Shown here one piece after another: positions 43,560 through 52,105 of a stretch of DNA of 64,000 nt. The translations under genes and the position numbers were made by a program. This DNA is from UBA710 sp051655145 (lineage in GTDB: Bacteria > Bacillota_I > Bacilli_A > Mycoplasmatales > Metamycoplasmataceae), in NCBI GenBank assembly GCA_051655145.1, contig JBOFZK010000050.1, positions 4,276 through 68,275 of the forward strand, given 5' to 3'. Under the pieces are notes generated by a model. That model did not search any database. It saw nothing but the letters and a program-made list of their open reading frames with translations, and had not been told where the DNA came from. Numbering within the stretch: the stretch's first letter is position 1; each line of letters begins with the position of its first letter.

Positions 43560-44599
43560 TGAGAACTGAGCATTTAAATAAAGTTTTTAATGAAAAAAAT
43601 TTAAATGCTATTTTTTCATCTTCTCCACAAACAAGGCTTTGGTATACAGGTGTAGTTACATCTGATGGTTTTTTAGTAATAGAACAAAATAAAGCAACCT
43701 TATTTGTAGATAGTAGATATATTGAATATTGTCAAAACAATACTAAAAATGCAGAAGTTGTTTTATTAGGTGAAAATGTTTTGAAAAATTTTTTTCAAGA
43801 AAGAAATTTTTCAAAAATTGGAATTGAAGAAGAATATATAACATATAGAGATTTTGAAAAATTAAAATCGTTTTCTCCAAATTCAATATTTGAACCAATA
43901 AATTCACAAAAATTAAGAATATTAAAAGATGAAAAAGAAATAGAAATTATTCAAAAAGCTATAGATATTTCTTTAGAAGCATTTGACAAAGTAAAAAAAT
44001 TTTTAATTGAAGGTGTTTCTGAAAAAGAAATAGCTTCTAAATTTGATTACTTAATGAAAAGAATGGGAGCTGAAAAAACAGGTTTCGATTCTATTGTTGC
44101 TTTTGGCCCAAGCGCGGCAGAACCTCACCATCACCCAACAGATAATAAATTAAAAAAAGGTGATATTGTTAAATTAGATTTTGGAGCATTGTATTCAGGT
44201 TATTGTGCCGATATAACAAGAACATTCTTTTATGATGATGAAGTTCAATATCAAGATCCAAAATTAAAAGAAATATTAGAAATTGTAGAAGAAGCTGCAA
44301 GACTTGGAAGAGAAAGTGTTCGTCCAGGAATTTCAACTTTAGAAATAGATAATATTTGTAGACAATATATAGCAAGTAAAGGTTATTTAAACTTTTTCCT
44401 TCATTCAACAGGACATGGTCTTGGAATAGATGTTCATGAATTACCAAATGTTTCTAAATTAAGTGATGTAATATTAGAACCAGGAATGATTATAACTGTT
44501 GAACCAGGAATTTATATTAAAGGCCTTGGTGGAGCAAGAATAGAAGATGATGTTTTAGTTACTGAAACAGGACATAAAGTTCTTTCAAGAAAAGAATAA
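43559..44599 (+). CDS. pepP: Xaa-Pro aminopeptidase (M24B)
   Basis: 346 residues. It removes the N-terminal residue before proline. An N-terminal creatinase-like domain (1-115: NLNAIFSSSPQTRLWYTG...) precedes the pita-bread catalytic domain, with metal ligands in LDFGALYSGYCADITRTF, HSTGHGLGIDVHE, EPGIYI and GGARIEDDVLVTE. The start is GTG at 43559, one base shared with the rpmG stop (TAGTG), after GGAG. The neighbour efp is a usual partner of this peptidase in Firmicutes. Poly-Pro handling is a shared theme. Confidence 0.94.
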   Translation: MRTEHLNKVFNEKNLNAIFSSSPQTRLWYTGVVTSDGFLVIEQNKATLFVDSRYIEYCQNNTKNAEVVLLGENVLKNFFQERNFSKIGIEEEYITYRDFEKLKSFSPNSIFEPINSQKLRILKDEKEIEIIQKAIDISLEAFDKVKKFLIEGVSEKEIASKFDYLMKRMGAEKTGFDSIVAFGPSAAEPHHHPTDNKLKKGDIVKLDFGALYSGYCADITRTFFYDDEVQYQDPKLKEILEIVEEAARLGRESVRPGISTLEIDNICRQYIASKGYLNFFLHSTGHGLGIDVHELPNVSKLSDVILEPGMIITVEPGIYIKGLGGARIEDDVLVTETGHKVLSRKE

Positions 44600-44608
44600 A
44601 AGGAAAAA

Positions 44609-45172
44609 ATGATAAACGTTAATGATTTAAAACCAGGTACTACCTTTCAAATAGATGAAAATATTTTCATTGTTTTAGAGGCTTCTCATTCAAAACAAGG
44701 AAGAGGACAAGCCAATGTTAAAGTTAAGGCAAAAGATTTAAGAACTGGAACAACAACAGTTAAATCTTTTACTGGAGGAGAAAAAGTAAAAAAAGCTCAT
44801 ATTGAAAAAACAGATATGAATTTCCTATTTGATGATGGAATGAATATTTTTTTAATGGATAATGAAACGTATGAGCAAATTGAGTTGCCTTCAAAAAATT
44901 TCAAATGAGAATTAAACTTTTTAAAAGAAGGTCAAGTAGTTAAAATTCGTAAATTTGAAAATGAAATTTTAGATTTAGAAATACCACTTAATATTGAACT
45001 TGCAGTTGATCAAGCATTTGATGCTGTTAAAGGTAATACAACAACTAATCCACAAAAAAAAGTTATTTTAGAAACAGGTTTTGAAATAGAAACTCCAATG
45101 TTTATAAAACAAGGAGATATAATAATTGTTTCAACTGAAACAGGTAAATATGTTGGAAAAGGAAAAAATTAA
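44609..45172 (+). CDS. efp: Elongation factor P
   Basis: 187 residues. It helps ribosomes through polyproline stretches. Three beta-barrel domains; domain I carries the tip loop HSKQGRGQANVKVKAKDLRTG, where the commonly modified Lys of PGKG is Arg32 (QGRG). An Arg tip is known in EF-P of Pseudomonas type, modified by EarP, but that enzyme is not in the window. The TGA at 44906 is Trp. Domain III includes the GDIIIVSTETGKYVG ending. Coupled to pepP (9 bases). The P-rich proteins in this window are likely clients. Confidence 0.95.
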
Positions 45173-45174
45173 AA

Positions 45175-45471
45175 ATGTTTTTATCAATTAATAAAACCTC
45201 TATTAATATTTTAATAAATAAACAAGCATATTTAGATTTGTTTAATATTTTAACTAAAGAAATAAATGATATTAAATTATGTTCACAAATAGATATTGAT
45301 TTTGTTAAAGATTATAAAAATGTAAAAATTAAATTTAATTTCAAAACAAAAAAAAATATTGATTTAGGTAAAAAAATTATTGAAATAAAATCATTTTTAA
45401 ATAATAGTATTTTTTTATTACAAGGAAGCAAACCTTATAATTTAATAATGAATTGAACGGGATCCTATTAA
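45175..45471 (+). CDS. Small protein in YqhY/Asp23 position, next to efp
   Basis: 98 residues, 2 bases after efp. Alternating strand and helix (MFLSINKTSINILINKQ..., CSQIDIDFVKDYKNVKIKFNFKTKKNIDLGKKIIEIKSFL). In Firmicutes efp is followed by yqhY, an Asp23-family gene with two beta-alpha-beta halves; this sequence has a compatible pattern, but no certain motif. A TGA at 45454 is Trp. A conserved mycoplasma protein family is likely. Function unknown. Confidence 0.5.
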
Positions 45472-45499
45472 AAAACATAATTTTTTAATGTAATTTTTT

Positions 45500-46111
45500 A
45501 TGGAAGATGAAGAAGAAGATAAAAAACCCGATTTTTGACAATTATTTTGATTGTTTCTAAAAATATCTTTTTTTAGTTTTGGCGGCGGGAATTCTATGTT
45601 CTCTATGATAAAAAGTTATTGTGTAGATAAATATCATTTTATTAAACAAAAAGATATAGACGATATTTTAATAGTAACTAATTCAATACCAGGAGCAAGC
45701 GCGATTGAAGGAATTTATTATATTTCTTATTTAATAATTAAATCCAAGAAAAAAGCAGCATTAATTACTATCTTTTCTCTTATTCCTCACACGCTTTTTT
45801 TCCTTTTCTTTTTTATTATAGGAATTAACTTTATTCCAGAAAGATATTTAAATATAATTTATGTAGCAGTTATTCCGATAATTATTGCTCTAATCCTTAA
45901 TTTAACTATTAGATATATAAAAACCAAAAAAAACGGCATTCCTGTAACTATTCATTGGCTTATTTTTACGATTACATTATCATTTTCTTTATTTGTTCCT
46001 GTTCCTTGAAATATTCCAATTTTTATAATTATATTTTTTGTTATTTGTCTTTTAATTTTTAATTTTTTTAAAAAAAGAAAAACAAAAAATGAGGATGATA
46101 ATAAATGCTAG
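45500..46111 (+). CDS. Chromate-type transporter, first half
   Basis: 203 residues with several hydrophobic helices. It begins with an acidic tract (MEDEEEDKKPDFW), then the CHR signature FFSFGGGNSMFSMIKSYCV and NSIPGASAIEGIYYISYLI (family xxPGPxxxxxA). CHR proteins of the short-chain type work as pairs; the second half follows with an overlap of 7 bases. In an intracellular or host-bound mycoplasma the substrate is probably not chromate; sulfate or another anion is possible. Confidence 0.8.
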
Positions 46112-46770
46112 GTTTAATTTTATCGATTTTTCTTGTTTTACTAGGTTGTTTTATTATATCTATTGTTGTTTTTGGTGGAGCACAAGTTTTTATTCCTTAT
46201 TTTAAAATCCTTTTAGTTAATATACTAGGTATTGATATAAATACATGAGAAAATCTTTTATCAATTACAAATGCAACACCAGGAGTTTTCGGGCTTAAAA
46301 TTGCTTTAGCGTCTGGATATTTAGCAGCTCAAGGATATTGGTGAGGTTATCTATTAATGTTTGGAACATATTTTGTTTTTTCATTAGTTCCTATTTTTAT
46401 AATGACAATTGTTATGAAAAAATATAATAAAATTAAAAAAACAACATTTATGATTTCTTTTTTAAAAATAATGAGACCTATATTAGCGGGAATATTAATA
46501 TCAGTAGCTCTTTATTTGTTAGTGAGTTTAGTTATTCCTTTTATCGGTTTTAATGATTTAGGAAGTGAATTTAATAATATGGATAAATATTTTTATTTTA
46601 AATATCATTCTTTTTTTAAAGAGTGGAGATATTGAGTTTTACTTGCTTGATCAATTATTTCAGTTCCTTCTGATTTTATTCTTATTAGAAAATATAAAAC
46701 AAACCCTATATTTTTAATAATTACAAATATTGGTTTATGTATGGTTTTATTTGCCCCTTGAATAAATTAA
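46105..46770 (+). CDS. Chromate-type transporter, second half
   Basis: 221 residues, hydrophobic. Carries the CHR pattern again: IVVFGGAQVFIPYFKILLV (family FGGGxxxxPxLxxxxV) and ITNATPGVFGLKIALASGYLAAQ (family PGPxxxxxAxxxG). Uses both TGG and TGA for Trp side by side at 46339-46344. The 3' end overlaps the convergent unknown gene by 4 bases. Confidence 0.8.
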
Positions 46771-47450
46771 ATATTTAGTTTAAGTTTGTTTCAAACATTA
46801 TTTATTTCATTTACGGTTTCATTATATTCATTTTTATATTCATCATCAATATATAAACCAATTTTTTTAATAAATTCATTTATTTCATTTTGCTCCAGAA
46901 TTATAAAATCATGATGAACAATTTTATTTCTTAATTCTGTAAATTTAAATAAATCAACATTAGTAAAAACAGTTCAAAATTTATTTTCTAATTTTCCATT
47001 TTTAAAATAAAAATTAAGAAGCTTCATTAACTTAATTTTTTTGGGAAAGGATAACTTATCAGGTAGTTCATAAAGCTCATCAAATTCAAAATTTCTTAAG
47101 CTTTTACTAAACTTTTCTAACTTATCATTATAGTTATTAGGAATTTGTATAAATTCATTTTCTTCCATTATATTTTTTATTTCATCTTTTATAACTATTA
47201 AATAAGATACTAATTCAGCACCCAATTTATTTTCTATATAAAATAAATATTTTAAAAGTTTTCTTTTAAGTCTTATGTCTTCTATAAAAAAATTATTAAC
47301 AGAATCAAAATCATTAAAATAAATTCCTTTTTCTTTTGCATTTTCAATTAATTTTATGTATCTTGTAATACTTCATGTTTCAAAAATTTTTTTATGATTT
47401 ATAAAATCAATATCAGGAATTAATCTCTTTATATCTTTATCGCTTAACAT
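46767..47450 (-). CDS. Abi-like helical protein, unknown
   Basis: 227 residues, all-helical and Lys/Asn/Glu-rich, no membrane helix. MLSDKDIKRLIPDIDFINHKKIFETW..., then IRLKRKLLKYLFYIENKLGAELVSYLI in the middle and ELRNKIVHHDFI toward the end. The two elements, an 'iE..l...l...i' helix and a later 'lRN.ivHh', recall Abi_2 abortive-infection (RloF/AbiD-like) proteins, but the match is weak. TGA codons are Trp. It follows the small gene at 47451 with one shared junction (TAAATG). It may be a defence gene. Confidence 0.5.
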
Positions 47451-47597
47451 TTATTTTTTATTATTTTCTTCTGATCTATCGTTTATCTTTTTTAACTCTT
47501 CTAAAATACCATTTAGTGCTTTATCAATATTACTTAAACTTTCATTTGTTTTTTTTAATTGACTTAAAAAACTACCATCTCAAAAATTACTCATCAT
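47451..47597 (-). CDS. Small coiled-coil protein, unknown
   Basis: 48 residues (MMSNFWDGSFLSQLKKTNE...ILEELKKINDRSEE). A single amphipathic helix. Two adjacent ATG codons; AAGGAAAGAAGG lies just upstream, better spaced to the second. TGA is Trp at 47580. It lies between the ABC exporter and the Abi-like gene, 1 base from the latter. Confidence 0.6.
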
Positions 47598-47610
47598 TAA
47601 CCTTCTTTCC

Positions 47611-49362
47611 TTAATTTTTAATAATGTTTTCTGTAACTTCTTTAAATTTTGTTTCTCCTCATTGAGAAAGAGCAATATCTCTATAAATTCCATTTTTCAT
47701 AATTAAATTATCATGAGTATCAAATCCAACAATTTCACCATTATCTAAAACAATAATTTTATCCATATCTTCAATCGAAGAGATTCTTTGAGCTACTATT
47801 ATTGTAGTTGCATTAAATTTCTTTTTCATATTGTTTCTAACTTTCTTTTCAGTAACATTATCAAGTGCTGATGTTGAATCATCAAAAATAGTAATAGGTG
47901 ATTTTTTTGCTAAGGTTCTTGCTATTGAAATTCTTTGTTTTTGTCCACCTGATAAATTTTTTCCTCTTTGTTCAATATAATAATTTAATTTATCATCTTT
48001 AGATTGAATAAATTCTCATGCTTCAGCAGCTTTAGCTGATTCTATAATAGCTTTTTCTCTTTCACCTGGACTTAAATTATCTTTAATACCCATAGCTATA
48101 TTGTATTCTATTGTTCCTGAAAAAAGAATAACATCTTGAAAGGCCATAGCAATATTTTTATTTATTTCATTAAAAGAAAAATTTTTAATATTAACACCAT
48201 CAATAAGTATTTCTCCATTAGTTACATCATAAAGTCTTGACATTAAACCAACTAAAGTAGATTTTCCTGATCCTGTTTTACCTATTACTCCAATTTTTTC
48301 TTTTGAATTAATTTTAATATTTATATTTTTTAAAAGAGGTTCTGCTTTTTCGCTAAAAGAATAATAAACATTTTTGAATTCAATTTCTCCTTCGCTTATT
48401 TCTGCTTTTGAATCATTATTATATTTAACAGATGGTTCTCATTTTAATATTTCATAAGATCTTCTAAAAGATGGGATTGTTGAAAAAATTTGGAAAAAAG
48501 CAATAATAGTAATTATTAATCCAAATAAAACTCTTTGTAAAACTAAAATAAAGGAAATAACATCTCCTAAAGTTCCAGAAGAAATATTTGCTCCTGCAAT
48601 TATTAAAACAACTATAACAGAAACATTTACTAGAAATTGAATTATTGGACTTAAAAGACCTGAATATACAAATGCCCTAGTTGAAGAAGTCATTAAATTT
48701 TCACTTTTTTCATTAAAAATACCTTTTTGTTCATCTTCAAGATTGAATGATTTAATAACTCTTATTCCTAAAACAGTTTCTCTTGATTGACGATTAACAG
48801 CATCTACATTTTTTTGTGTTTTCATAAAAAATGGATATGAAAATTTACCTATAACTAAAATAACAATTAAAAATAAAGGAATTAAAACAGCATAAATTAG
48901 TGAATATTGTGAACCTGAAACCGAAGTAGAATATGAAATACCAAAAACAAACATAGTAAATCCTCTAACTAAAAAACTAAAGATAAAATAAAGACCAGTA
49001 AAAATAATTTGCATATCATTTGTCATTCTCGTTACAAGAGAAGAAGTTGAAAAACTATCAATATCTTGATATGAAAAAGTTTGAATTTTAGCAAAAGTTG
49101 TTTTCCTTAAACTATAAACATAATTACTTGCAGCCGTTGTTGCTAAAAAAACACCCAATATTCCAAAAATTACACTTCCAAATAAAGTAACAACAATTTT
49201 TATTACTAATATATTATCTATTCCCACCCTTGAAGAACTAATAATTTCTCCTATAAATTGAGCTTGAAGAATATTACAAATTGATTGAAAAATTATTGAT
49301 AATAAAGCAAAAAATATAATAAACCAATTTTTTTTGTCAATAACCTTAATTAGTTTTTTCAT
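47611..49362 (-). CDS. ABC exporter half with degenerate Walker B
   Basis: 583 residues. Six-helix membrane domain (about 1-305) then ATPase domain. Walker A is GKTGSGKST; signature LSGGQKQR is perfect; Walker B ends ITIFDDSTSALD, with Asp in place of the catalytic Glu; the usual switch His in AHR is Gln (VAQRISSI). This is the hallmark of the non-catalytic-site half of heterodimeric exporters. Its partner is normally the adjacent gene, absent here; the half at 30868-32715 has the matching pattern. Transcribed away from the RidA-like gene. Confidence 0.92.
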
Positions 49363-49612
49363 ATTTCTCCTATTAGTAAAATATATTTTAATTTTATCTT
49401 ATTTTTGCAGAATTTATATTTGATTTATCTAATTATTGATTAAAATTATTTTTTTGTTTTATATTAAAATGAGAAGAAATTTTAAAAAATATTTTATTAA
49501 TTTAATTTTTTTCCTTATTAATTTATAAATTAATACTTTTTTGAAATTTGTACTAAATAAAACATTATAATTTATATGTTTATTAAAACAAATTTTAAGG
49601 AAGTTAAAAAAT

Positions 49613-50899
49613 ATGAATAAATTAAATGCAGTTCTTGCAAGAAACGTAAAAAATGCTCCAGTAAGTGTTTGTGATTTCTCACATACAGTTGCTTTTTCCC
49701 ATTATAATCACCTTTCAGCACAACTACCAGTTGATGTAGCAACAAATAAATTGGTATCTGGAGGTATTAAGGAGCAAGCTACTCAATGTTTTAAAAATAT
49801 TGAAGCAGTTATAAAAGGAATAAATCATGTTATGGATGATGTTGTTAGATTAACAATAATCACTAAAAGCGTAAATGATGTTGAACCTGTTAAAGAAGTA
49901 CTTAAAACCTTTTTTAAATCTTATTTACCAACCTTAACTACAATAATTGTAAAAAACATTCCAATGAATGCTTTAGTACAAATTGAAGCAGTTATAACAT
50001 GTGGAGAAGGAACAATTCCAAATGCTCCACAAGCAGGAGATTTAATTAAAGTTGTAAAAAATACTGATAAAGTTCCAAAATGTTGTTCACAATCTCAATC
50101 AGTAGCTTTTTCACATTACAATAACATTTCAGCTCAATTACCAGTTGATCCAAAAACTAATGAAATTGTTAAGGGTGGAATTTCTGAACAATTAAATCAA
50201 TGTTTAAGAAATATTAAAACTATCCTAGAAAGCATTGATGTACCATTTGATGATATTGTTAAAGTAAATATATTCGTAAAAAATATTAAAGATAGAGAAA
50301 TAATTAAACAAGAATATAAAAAATTCTTCCCTGATTCAGCAATAGCTAGAGCAGCTAATTATTTCCCTGCTTTATCAGTTATTGAAGTAGCTGATATTGT
50401 AAGAGGAGCATTAGTTCAAGTTGAAGTTGTTGTTTCTCATGGTGATGGAACTCCTCCACAAGCAGTTGAAGACCGTCATGGAATTGTTATATATGCAAAC
50501 AATACACCAAAAGCGCCACAAAAATGTCATTCAACACAAACAGTAGCTTTTTCTCACTACAATAATATTTCTATGCAATTACCTATCGATGCTAAAACAA
50601 ATGAATTAGTATCAGATGATTTTGAAAAACAAACTACAAAATGTTTAGAAAATATTAAAACTATTTTAGAAAGCATTAATCATAAAATGGAAGACGTTGT
50701 TAAATTAAATATTTTTGTTAAAGATATAAAAAATATTGATTTAGTTTCAAAAACTCTTAAAAAATTCTTCCCTAAAACATTACCAGCTGGAAGAATAGTA
50801 GAAGTTTCTAATATAGAAAAAAATGCTCTAGTTCAAATAGATGCAGTTGTTTCTAATGCAGAAGGAACACCTCCAAAACTAAAATTCTGTAATAGTTAA
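49613..50899 (+). CDS. Triple-domain RidA/YjgF-like protein
   Basis: 428 residues made of three RidA-like domains of about 140 each, each beginning V-A-F-S-H-Y-N-[HN]-[LI]-S-x-Q-L-P-[VI]-D and ending A-L-V-Q-[IV]-[ED]-[AV]-V (motif starts at residues about 26, 164 and 311). Family RidA works as a trimer of single domains and removes reactive enamines. Here three copies sit in one chain, so one molecule could build the trimer. The catalytic Arg of family P-A-R-[ST] is missing in all three copies (PTLTT, PALSV, PAGRI). Strong AAGGAAG site and a terminator behind it. No signal peptide. Role unknown. Confidence 0.85.
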   Translation: MNKLNAVLARNVKNAPVSVCDFSHTVAFSHYNHLSAQLPVDVATNKLVSGGIKEQATQCFKNIEAVIKGINHVMDDVVRLTIITKSVNDVEPVKEVLKTFFKSYLPTLTTIIVKNIPMNALVQIEAVITCGEGTIPNAPQAGDLIKVVKNTDKVPKCCSQSQSVAFSHYNNISAQLPVDPKTNEIVKGGISEQLNQCLRNIKTILESIDVPFDDIVKVNIFVKNIKDREIIKQEYKKFFPDSAIARAANYFPALSVIEVADIVRGALVQVEVVVSHGDGTPPQAVEDRHGIVIYANNTPKAPQKCHSTQTVAFSHYNNISMQLPIDAKTNELVSDDFEKQTTKCLENIKTILESINHKMEDVVKLNIFVKDIKNIDLVSKTLKKFFPKTLPAGRIVEVSNIEKNALVQIDAVVSNAEGTPPKLKFCNS

Positions 50900-50916
50900 T
50901 AAATTATTTATTAACT
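50894..50916. repeat. Perfect 11-bp palindrome at the stop codon of the RidA-like gene
   Basis: AGTTAATAAAT, one base, then its exact reverse complement. It overlaps the TAA and lies just before the terminator. It is A/T only apart from one G and one C. Confidence 0.6.
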
Positions 50917-50921
50917 AAATA

Positions 50922-50958
50922 AAAAAACGTTTAGATCTTTTTGATTTAAACGTTTTTT
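50922..50958. terminator. Bidirectional terminator between convergent genes
   Basis: A 12-bp stem AAAAAACGTTTA / TAAACGTTTTTT with a 13-base loop. It has T-runs on both strands, so it can end both the RidA-like gene and the minus-strand SHOCT gene. Confidence 0.85.
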
Positions 50959-50979
50959 ATTATAAATTTTAAAGTGGAA

Positions 50980-51384
50980 TTATAGTCCTAATACTTGTTT
51001 TTTAATGGCTGCGTATTCTTCTTCAGTAATTACACCAGCTTTTAAAAGCTCATAAGTTTTAATCAATTTTTCTTGTGAATTTAAAGAAGTTTGTTCTGGT
51101 AAATTTGGTTGAACATTGATAGGTTCTTTAGCTTCAAAAAAATATTGTTGTGGTTGTTGGTATTGTTGTTGAATATTATGTTTTTCAGCTTCTAATTTAG
51201 CTTTTTGTACTTCAATTTCTAACTTTTTAAGTTCAATTTGATCTTGTTCAATAGCATCAGCGGCTCTACCTTTCTTTTTCAAAAATTTAGCACCAGCTGT
51301 ACCAGCAAAAATTGCTCCACCAACTTTTATTCCTGTATTTGTTAAAGAATTTAATCCTTCAGCAAAATTTCTAAAATCATTCAT
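50980..51384 (-). CDS. SHOCT-domain protein
   Basis: 134 residues. N-terminal Gly/Ala-rich hydrophobic patch (GIKVGGAIFAGTAGAKFL, possibly membrane-touching), a charged coiled coil (IELKKLEIEVQKAKLEAEKH), a Gln-rich linker and a C-terminal SHOCT motif LIKTYELLKAGVITEEEYAAIKKQVL. SHOCT ends usually mediate oligomer or partner binding. The next gene in the operon lies 27 bases upstream. Confidence 0.8.
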   Translation of the reverse strand: MNDFRNFAEGLNSLTNTGIKVGGAIFAGTAGAKFLKKKGRAADAIEQDQIELKKLEIEVQKAKLEAEKHNIQQQYQQPQQYFFEAKEPINVQPNLPEQTSLNSQEKLIKTYELLKAGVITEEEYAAIKKQVLGL

Positions 51385-51411
51385 TTTTTTCTCCTTTATA
51401 ATTTTAATTTT

Positions 51412-51837
51412 TTATTCATCAAAATCTAGTTTTGATAAATCATAATTTTTAGCAAAATTTGTTAGTGTATAATTTGCGAATCTTGCTACCATATATATAT
51501 TTTCTGTAAATTGATATATAACTGCTACTTGCTCAATAAGATTTTTTTCTCCATTTTCATTAAATGAAAAGTTAGTAAAAATTGCAACTAAATTATTGTT
51601 TGGAGCATTTTCGTCCATAACAGTATCTAATAAAGTTAACATTCTTATTTGATCATCTGTAAGAGTTGTAATAATATTTTGAAAATCATTACATTTTTCG
51701 TCTTTAGCATCAAAAACTTTTTTTAATCCTGCAAGTCAATCTGGGTGTAACCCCTCTCCTTTTGATAAATCAAAAGAATCATAATAAAATTCATCAGTAA
51801 TAATTTGGTCATTTAATAATAAAACATCTTTTTCCAT
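51412..51837 (-). CDS. Conserved-type unknown protein upstream of SHOCT gene
   Basis: 141 residues, acidic. Begins MEKDVLLLNDQIITDEFYYDSF and ends LSKLDFDE. Ribosome site AAGGAGG lies 9 bases before the ATG. Mixed alpha/beta pattern; the middle (AVIYQFTENIYMVARFANYTLTNFA) is beta-rich. No family recognised. Probable co-transcription with the SHOCT gene. Confidence 0.75.
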
Positions 51838-51927
51838 ATGTTAGTCCTCCTTGTTGTTGATATTTTAAATATATCACAATAACTAAAAAAGAAGTTTTTA
51901 TTATAAAAAAAAATTTTTAAAATGATA

Positions 51928-51933
51928 TATAAT
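51928..51933 (+). promoter_or_regulatory. -10 box for tRNA-His
   Basis: TATAAT 27 bases upstream of the tRNA, giving a short 5' leader. Confidence 0.5.
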
Positions 51934-51959
51934 TTTTTGAGTAATTGTAATAAATTATG

Positions 51960-52035
51960 GTAGACATGGTGAAGTGGTTAACACAGCGGTTTGTGGTACC
52001 GTCATGCGCGGGTTCGAACCCCGTTGTCTGCCCCA
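51960..52035 (+). tRNA. trnH: tRNA-His (GTG)
   Basis: 76 nt with the CCA encoded. Acceptor GTAGACA pairs with TGTCTGC; the base before it (G at 51959) is the extra G-1 that pairs with C73, the identity element of tRNA-His. D-arm GTGAAGTGGTTAACAC, anticodon loop TTTGTGGTA with anticodon GTG, and T-loop GTTCGAAC are all in place. A T-run follows at once and may end transcription. Confidence 0.97.
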
Positions 52036-52105
52036 TTTTTTTTGCTTTTTTTAAAAATAAAATATGATATAATTATTATTAAATAATTAAATTCATTAAG
52101 GTATT

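Noticed and set aside
49613..50899. Three gene copies from a recent duplication
   Set aside because: The three RidA domains are diverged at DNA level and lie in one continuous frame; this is one old fusion.
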